From: Symbiodinium natans
Lineage: Eukaryota > Sar > Dinophyceae > Suessiales > Symbiodiniaceae
Length of the DNA: 34,500 nucleotides
Direction: 5' to 3'
Assembly: GCA_905221605.1 (NCBI GenBank)
Contig: CAJNDS010001757.1
Span: 403,001-437,500 of the forward strand
The notes beneath the pieces are model-generated. The model did no database searches. It was not told where the DNA came from and was given only the letters and a program-made list of their open reading frames with translations. Below are positions 28,675-34,500 of the stretch, one piece after another (the first letter of the stretch is position 1; each line of letters opens with the position of its first letter). The translations under genes and the position numbers were made by a program.

Positions 28675-29257
28675 CTGCTGCACTTTTACCTCGTACATTG
28701 TTTGGGGTCTTCCGGCGCTAAATGCGTTTTCTTTTCGATAAGGCAAGAAGCAAAGCGGGAAACAGGGCCCAGACTCTTTACCGTCACAGAGCCGAAGCCC
28801 TGCCACGAATTGCCTACCCCATGTGCTGCGGAAGTAAGGAAAATGGTGCCGCGAAACGCAGCGTCGCACGAGGCCAGTTTTAGAACCCCAAAACCATGAA
28901 AAGGACAGGACGCATCGCAGTGCCCCTGCAGTAGCCTCATTATTCTGGAAAATCCAGCATCCAGCCTTCTCTGGTTGGATCCGCAGGTCATGTCTTGGGT
29001 GCGTGCGCCATGCTCCGTTTGGGGCCTCGGTTGCTGTCTGCCAACATGGCCTCGACTTTGAAAAATCCTGCATTTTTTGGTGCAACCGCCCGACCATTTC
29101 AGCGCCAGAATCCGTTTGCCCTCATGTTCAAAATTTTCACGAACGCCTCTCGGCGCCCGTAACCCGGATGGCAGCTTCCGCGCGCGAGACACCGCGTGTT
29201 ACCCAGTCTCTTTGACTCGCTCTCTTGCAGCGCTGTGCGTTCCTTTCCTCGCCATCA

Positions 29258-30654
29258 TGGATAAGGAGTTCACCGCTGATACCTGGCTGACCTTGCCTGC
29301 GCGTTTTTTGGCCGCCTGCCGCTTTCCCCGTGCAGGATGGTGCGGACACTAATAGTGCCACATGCCATGCCAAACCTCAGAGCGACGACGTGCTTCGTGC
29401 TCTCAGACATGCTTGGTCCGCTCGCCTTGCCAATACCGGGGTTGTATCCAAGATCGTGAACGCGTGCACTCTCTTCGTTCTAAGAACCCCTTCTCGGAAG
29501 CAGAGTTGACTCCTTTCCTTGATGACCTGCGTTCTTTCTTGCACGTCAGTGCCCAGCTACAAAAGACCCGGATGCCGGTTTCTTCCGTCATCTTCGTGAT
29601 GGTGTTTCCACTCGGCTTCTCTGCTCCCATTCCGCCCTGCCCGGTTATGCGCGCATCATCGAACATAGCTTCCGCTGCTCCTCTTGAACACTGTGAATCT
29701 GCTTGGAATCTGCCCTCTACCATTCTCAAGTGGTGGATGAAATTTTAGCCGACGAACTTCAGCAGGGTGCGCAGATCCGACAAACAGCTGTGGGGAAGCT
29801 CGGTGTGGTGATGTCCGATTCCCGAGCTCCGCGACTGGTCGTGGACAGCTCCGTGTCCGGAGTATTCCGGAGTCATTGCCCGCAATCAACTGCCTAACCG
29901 TTCAGCCAATTCGATGCTCTCGGAACGTCCGCCGCTGCATTCCCTTGGCTGACTCCGCCGAGAGATTGTGTGCACTTGTGCTCGATGTGAGCAAGGCACG
30001 CCACTGCGGTCGACTGTATCAGTGCCTTACTCTTAACTTTGGTGCCCGAGCCTCCGGTTTTTGCTGGGCTCGTGTCGCCGGCCTTCTTGTGCGTTTAACT
30101 CACAAGTTCTGGTGGCTTTCTCACTCAGCCCTGATATATGTCGACGACATCCTTGCATTACTTGAGAAGTCTTTCGCCCCTCTCATGGCCAGCCTCTTGG
30201 TTGTCCTACTTCAAGTCCTGCGTGTTCCGATGAGTTGGCGCAAGGCCAAACTTTCAGCCAGAGTGACGTGGATTGGGTGGCAGTTTGATTTCTGCACCTA
30301 TACGGTCCGCCTGGAACCTAAAGCTCAAACACCTGCTCTCTCTGCTCCAACAATGTCGGAATCAGCAGAAGATTTCGCTTTTGCTGGAGAAACTGACTGG
30401 AAAACTTCTCTGGCTGTCCAACCTTTTCAGACCATTCCGACCTTCTCTGGCACCACCGCCCGCTTGTCCACGTGCCTCTCTCTCCGGAAGCCTGGTTTCG
30501 CCTGTCAGCTTGCTTGTCTGAGGACCTCAGGGTCGAGTCTCAATCCGGGCTCGCCTCTGCACCCATTGGTGCCCGCCTCTACCGCGTTGCACAAACTCTG
30601 GTTCAGAAGAAAGCGGACCTGAAGCCATTGCCTCACAACTCACGCCGTCTCTGA
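29258..30654 (+). pseudogene. Decayed reverse transcriptase of a dinoflagellate retroelement
   Basis: Starts at a possible ATG (29258, MDKEFTADTW), which stops at 29350. Fragments in shifting frames then keep the family order: a helical N-terminal part, GKLGVVMSDSRAPRLVVDSS (within 29703-29897), then RT with YVDD at 30137-30148 and SWRKAKLSARVTWIGWQFD. After another shift comes a segment with LLLEKLTGKLLWLSNLF (within 30273-30521), then a third frame to 30654. One break is a 10-bp insertion where TCCGGAGT is doubled (29856 and 29866). At least five frame changes or stops make this a dead copy. RT followed by RNase H, with no integrase seen, fits DIRS-like or other non-copia elements; the class is uncertain. 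Confidence 0.75.
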
Positions 30655-30720
30655 GTCCAGATCTCAGACCCCAGTTCTCCGGACCGTTCGCTCTCGGACT
30701 CGTCGCGTGAAGTCATCGAC

Positions 30721-31350
30721 ATGTGGCTGCAGATCTGCCGTTCCGGTACAGACCTGCGATCTCTTCACTTGTGGCCTCATTTTGAATGTCAGGCCTTTGC
30801 TGATGCCTGCGCCTCCGATAAGGCCGCAGGTCTGGGAGGTTTTGTGCGCCTCCCCTGTGGGAAGTGTCTGTATTTTCAAAACACTTTCTCGTCTGCCCAA
30901 CTGCATCACATGTTCCCATGGTTTCCGTCTGACGCTGCTCCTCAACACTACATCGCAGCCTGGGAGCTGCTCGCGCAGTGTGGCCTTCTGCATTTACTGT
31001 CCTGTTTGCTCCCGTCAGGTCATCCGCCAGTACATGTCGCGTTCCGCTGTGACAACTCAGCTTCGGATGCAGCTTCCTGGAAAGGACTTTCGCTGGCGAA
31101 GGGCCTGTGTTCTCTTCTCCGCTCCTTTTTCTTGTTACAGGAACGCCAGTACATATCTGTGCACATTGATCATGTGCCTGGCTTCAAAAATGACCTTGCT
31201 GATGCACTGAGTCGCGCATATGATCCCACCTTGATTGGTTTTTCTTCTGATCAGCTTTGTTTCGTCCCCTGGACGGGTCTTCCTGACACTCTGCGAACGT
31301 ATACATACCCGCTTGAGCTTGACATGTCAAGATACCTGGCGTGTGCTTGA
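30721..31350 (+). CDS. RNase H-like domain of the decayed retroelement
   Basis: A 209-codon frame from ATG 30721, the same frame as the last RT fragment but separated from it by stops. Retroelement RNase H landmarks are present: FADACASDKAAGLGGFV, HYIAAWELLAQ, an Asp-Asn pair in CDNSASDAASWKGLS, and DHVPGFKNDLADALSR, the usual end of the domain. The candidate acidic residues are in place, so this part is intact although the element is broken upstream. It probably belongs to one original RT/RNase H polyprotein and is not an independent gene. Confidence 0.7.
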   Translation: MWLQICRSGTDLRSLHLWPHFECQAFADACASDKAAGLGGFVRLPCGKCLYFQNTFSSAQLHHMFPWFPSDAAPQHYIAAWELLAQCGLLHLLSCLLPSGHPPVHVAFRCDNSASDAASWKGLSLAKGLCSLLRSFFLLQERQYISVHIDHVPGFKNDLADALSRAYDPTLIGFSSDQLCFVPWTGLPDTLRTYTYPLELDMSRYLACA

Positions 31351-31402
31351 AAAATGCTGGCCTCCGTTACCCTGTCGGGTCAAGCATCCGCCTGAAAACT
31401 TT

Positions 31403-31566
31403 GGCGTACTCCGGTCCAGCATTTCATTTCTGCCGGCACCTCCGGTGCTCTCGGTTTCAGTTGATCTGGATCTGCTTCCCGCCAATGTGAAAAAGTGTCC
31501 GCGCGTCGCTTTCTTCGCATTCCCCTAACATTGTGCATTCGTAACGGACTAGTGTGCTGCTGTGAA
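31403..31566. repeat. 164-bp direct repeat, copy 1
   Basis: Identical to 31894-32057 except for one T/C difference (31461 versus 31952), at an offset of 491 bp. It begins GGCGTACTCCGG and ends CTGCTGTGAA, just downstream of the RNase H frame. It could be part of the retroelement's terminal repeat structure or a recent duplication. Confidence 0.85.
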
Positions 31567-31893
31567 AGTGGATGTACTTGTACACGTATGTTTGCAACTA
31601 ACACGCAACGGCAAGCATGCACTTAAGGCATCCGCCCGCCCGGCAGCTCTGGCCTCTGGCTCCGAGGTGAAGTGCATACTGCCTGTCCGTTCGATTTTGG
31701 AGCTCCCACCGCCGTCCCCTATCTGACCGTCCTTTCTGTCTTCCTTGCCGCATTCCTGTACTCGCTGTGGCCTGCTTCTGTGGCGGATTCTAGCCGATCA
31801 AAGCATCGGTTCAGAGTCCGTCTCCTAAGTGATGGCTCCACGCCTTGCCTCTAGGACACGCTTAGGTAGCCTGCCGTTGCTCATGCTAGAACC
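31567..31893. other. Spacer between the 164-bp repeats
   Basis: 327 bp with a plus-strand open frame of 60 codons that starts on GTG and contains a hydrophobic stretch (YLTVLSVFLAAFLYSLW). No gene is called. Confidence 0.4.
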
Positions 31894-32057
31894 GGCGTAC
31901 TCCGGTCCAGCATTTCATTTCTGCCGGCACCTCCGGTGCTCTCGGTTTCAGCTGATCTGGATCTGCTTCCCGCCAATGTGAAAAAGTGTCCGCGCGTCGC
32001 TTTCTTCGCATTCCCCTAACATTGTGCATTCGTAACGGACTAGTGTGCTGCTGTGAA
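31894..32057. repeat. 164-bp direct repeat, copy 2
   Basis: Second copy, with one mismatch to 31403-31566. Flanking sequences on both sides differ from those of copy 1, so the repeat limits are sharp. Confidence 0.85.
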
Positions 32058-33099
32058 CAAGCAGGATCCCTTTCAGGGCATTTTCACTCTGCCATACCCG
32101 AAAACTTTCCCAAACCCTGAACGCTACCTAGGGATTCAAACGACACGGCTACGCGTGGTAAACGCAGACGTTGCAACATCAGCTCCAATAAAATTTCGGA
32201 ACGTGGATTAGCCTGACCGTTTGCGCCAGCACGTGCTTGATTGCGCAGCTTCATTCATTATCCGGCCAGAACAGGTGTTGCAAGTTCTGAGCACCATCCT
32301 AATCCCGGCATCTTGAAACCTGCTTGTTCACAGCCGCCGGCTGGCGCAGCATCTTATTTTCCAATTCTCCAGGTAACAACCTCTCGCGATTCTCGCGCTC
32401 CATGGCAAAAAAGATCGTAGGCCAATGGCCGTGCCAGGATCGGCACGTCGAACTGCCTGCCGCGCATACTGTGCCTGCATATGAAGATTTCAATCGCATC
32501 GGTGCTTTGAGGCTTACTTATAACTACCCATGAAGCTTAAGTCTAAGTGCAAGGCCTAAACCCAAAGCAGTATCCATGCAAGCGCCGGAATGTAGGGAAG
32601 TTTACCCGAGAACCTCAAGCTATGTTTCTGTGGTGTACTCGAGCATAGGGATACTCCTAAGGGATATGGGGCAAGCCTTGAATGCAAAGAGCAGAACCTT
32701 TGAATATGTAGCGTGTTGCAAACACGAAACTCTGTTCAAATGAGGCAGGGTTTTGTACCAAGCTATGCAGCAAGAGGAGCGGAGCAGTCCAGTTGGACAA
32801 CAAGAGGCCAAACTGGTGTGCTGTGCTCTTTAATGCAAAAGTAAGTCCTGTCGTGTTGTCGCGTGGCCGCATGACCGGTATGTGCAAATTTGAAGCACAT
32901 TGTTTGTGACAAGCCAGACCACTGAAGAGATCACAGGCGTACTTAACAATGAATGCTTGGCTATCGCCAAATGCATGACATGTCGCAAACAATAAAGGGG
33001 CCAGCATGAGCTTGGCTGAAACTTGCTTCCAAATCGTAGCAAAAAGCACTTAAACCCGAAGTCCTCAAAGATATCCAGAACCTTACACCGGTGTTGAAG
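32058..33099. other. Intergenic region
   Basis: No recognisable gene. Minus-strand frames (for example 32657-33049) lack motifs. An in-frame TAG at 33037 limits how far the downstream gene can extend to the left. Confidence 0.5.
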
Positions 33100-34500
33100 A
33101 TGGCCTCCTCAGCCATGGGAGGGCATTCGAAGCCTTGCTTGGCGGTCGTGGTGTTCAGCAAGGACCGCCCGTGCCAGTTGCTGACCTCCCTCACTTCTTT
33201 GCGGAACCACATCCTGGGCGCTACTTTGGACATCACTGTGTTGTTCAAGGCCTCATGCGAAAAGTTTCGTGAGTCCTACGATATCGTGCGGAGGCTTCTG
33301 AGTGAAAAGTCGCTACAGCATTCGGTAGCCACTCCTCAAGCACAGGCAGTCATTCATTGGGATGAAGAAGATGACATGCACAAGGTCGGTGATTTGTTGG
33401 AGGCAGCTCTTGCAAGAGTACAAGGAAAGAGTGCAGTGGTATTGTTCACAGTGGATGATGCCCTGTGGGTCAGCGACTTTCAGGCAGATGTTGCGCTTCA
33501 ACTGTTGCACAGCAATGCCAGGGTCTATGCTGTGCATGCGAAGCTGTGCCCGCGTATCGAATATGCGCATCCCAACGACAAGTTTATGCGAGTGCCACCT
33601 TTGTCGCATGGCTCGACTTCCTCAAATTCCAACACAAGCTCCGATTTGTTACTATTTGAACGGTCGAGCGGTGAATATGACTGGAACTACCCGTGGGAAC
33701 TTAGTGCCTCCATGTACCGTTTAGATGCAGTCAAGGAAACATTGGAAGCCATTCGCACTGAGTTTGGGCGGGATGCAGTGCATCACCCGAATCATATCGA
33801 AGGGTATGGCGTTCGGCTCCTAAGGCAAGAAAAGCTGGCGTCAGCAAACTGCGCCCCTCTTTGCGCGTGCCCGTGCAATCCGGTTGTCATGGTTGTGACC
33901 ATCAACCGCGTGCAAAGTTTGTTTGATAACCCTGTGTACCAGACACCAGGGCACGATCTGGCTGAAGTTCATCCACTTGTCCTTGACGAGCTTCTTCGGG
34001 CGAGGTTGCGGGCATCCGGGCGACACTTGCTTGCCTCAAACGCATCGGAGGAGCTGCCAGAAGACGACGTTGCACTCGAATTGTCTAAGCTGTTGGACAC
34101 CTCGCCCGCGTTCTTGCTTTCATACTGGCACGACGCAGTGGTTCCTGCCGGTTTCGCAGAGGCGCTAGCAGCGCCCTCGTGGCCGCCGACACTGTTGGAA
34201 TTCAAGGAGTCCAAGGTGTACCGGAGGACGTACCTGGACAGCGTGCACGTGCCACTGTTGCTGACTGACCGGGTGCCCAATTGGCTGGAGGCCTCAATTC
34301 TTGTGTCATGGCTCATGCCGGTAAAGGACACGCCTGCGAAATGGCTGCAGGATGCCTTCGACAGCATTCGATCGCAGCATGATGTGAGTCCAGGCTCTTG
34401 GGAGCTGATTGTCGCGGATGACGGTTCAGAGACTTGCAAAAGCTTTGGGAGCACTTTCATCAATAAGCTCCAGGGTCTACACAAGAAGAACCCCAAAAGG
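33100..34500 (+). CDS. Two-domain glycosyltransferase (GT-A plus GT2), 3' end outside window
   Basis: 467 codons from ATG 33100, open to the window edge; an in-frame TAG at 33037 bounds it upstream and a second Met is at codon 6. Domain 1 (about 10-290) resembles GT-A glycosyltransferases: LAVVVFSKDRP at the start, the acidic metal-site-like pair D119-D120 in LFTVDDALW, then DWNYPWELSASMYR (194-207), HPNHIEGYG (229-237) and INRVQ. A linker with LLSYWHDAVVP follows. Domain 2 begins about 400 as a GT2 fold: VSWLMPVKD, WLQDAFDSI, then WELIVADDGS (434-443), the nucleotide-sugar-binding start of family 2. It probably transfers sugars from nucleotide donors to a glycan; the substrate is unknown. 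There is no intron in 1.4 kb and no signal peptide. Domain 1 recalls bacterial sequences, so transfer or retroposition is possible. Confidence 0.75.
   Translation, partial: MASSAMGGHSKPCLAVVVFSKDRPCQLLTSLTSLRNHILGATLDITVLFKASCEKFRESYDIVRRLLSEKSLQHSVATPQAQAVIHWDEEDDMHKVGDLLEAALARVQGKSAVVLFTVDDALWVSDFQADVALQLLHSNARVYAVHAKLCPRIEYAHPNDKFMRVPPLSHGSTSSNSNTSSDLLLFERSSGEYDWNYPWELSASMYRLDAVKETLEAIRTEFGRDAVHHPNHIEGYGVRLLRQEKLASANCAPLCACPCNPVVMVVTINRVQSLFDNPVYQTPGHDLAEVHPLVLDELLRARLRASGRHLLASNASEELPEDDVALELSKLLDTSPAFLLSYWHDAVVPAGFAEALAAPSWPPTLLEFKESKVYRRTYLDSVHVPLLLTDRVPNWLEASILVSWLMPVKDTPAKWLQDAFDSIRSQHDVSPGSWELIVADDGSETCKSFGSTFINKLQGLHKKNPKR

Larger units (their letters stand above)
27228..29257. other. 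Region without recognisable gene
   Basis: Two kilobases with several open frames on both strands (one of 177 codons from TTG 27228) that overlap each other and show no known motif. The only structured elements I see are the G-rich tract, a short direct repeat near 28000 and the 112-bp duplication listed separately. Confidence 0.5.

Noticed and set aside
28591-29192. Two overlapping minus-strand frames of 168 codons
   Set aside because: They overlap each other in different phases and show no domain; most likely chance frames.
32657-33049. Minus-strand 130-codon frame upstream of the glycosyltransferase
   Set aside because: No motif, overlapping open frames in other phases, and a composition unlike the neighbouring gene.

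Overview
The window reads as nuclear DNA of a dinoflagellate, probably a Symbiodiniaceae-like alga. This is inference from several signs: a huge single-frame Ty1/copia polyprotein with a C-terminal methyltransferase-like extension, a decayed RT/RNase H retroelement of a kind common in dinoflagellates, an intronless glycosyltransferase reading frame, moderately high GC, and short matches to the dinoflagellate spliced leader (DinoSL). No rRNA, tRNA, CRISPR or bacterial operon structure is visible.

Bases 1-18010 are a mosaic of long, nearly identical, apparently non-coding repeats. Three modules recur: I (about 1.35 kb), II (about 0.78 kb) and B (2.855 kb where complete). I+II gives a 2.13-kb unit; I can instead be followed by B. 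I and B end in the same way, at CTTGAGCCAG, and are otherwise diverged relatives. Several copies are truncated or fused at irregular joints. The modules carry several dozen copies of a 20-25-nt hairpin ending GAGGCCGAA. Its inner stem varies by paired changes (GC/GC, AC/GT, AT/AT, GAC/GTC), so the fold rather than the sequence seems to be kept.

Bases 18129-26618 (minus strand) hold the Ty1/copia polyprotein, 2829 codons in one frame, in the order gag, protease, integrase, RT, RNase H, methyltransferase-like tail. A second same-strand reading frame of 464 codons (22676-24070) lies inside its protease-integrase linker in another frame and looks more protein-like there than the polyprotein frame. 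Its leader carries an 11-nt exact match to the 3' end of DinoSL. No LTR pair is visible; an 11-bp direct repeat brackets the element.

Bases 27054-29257 have no convincing gene apart from a 55-codon reading frame, a G-quadruplex candidate and a 112-bp tandem duplication. Bases 29258-31530 are a frameshifted RT/RNase H retroelement, followed by a 164-bp direct repeat pair. Bases 32058-33099 hold nothing recognisable. From 33100 to the right edge runs an uninterrupted 467-codon plus-strand frame for a two-domain glycosyltransferase, cut by the window end. It is the only clear host-type gene.
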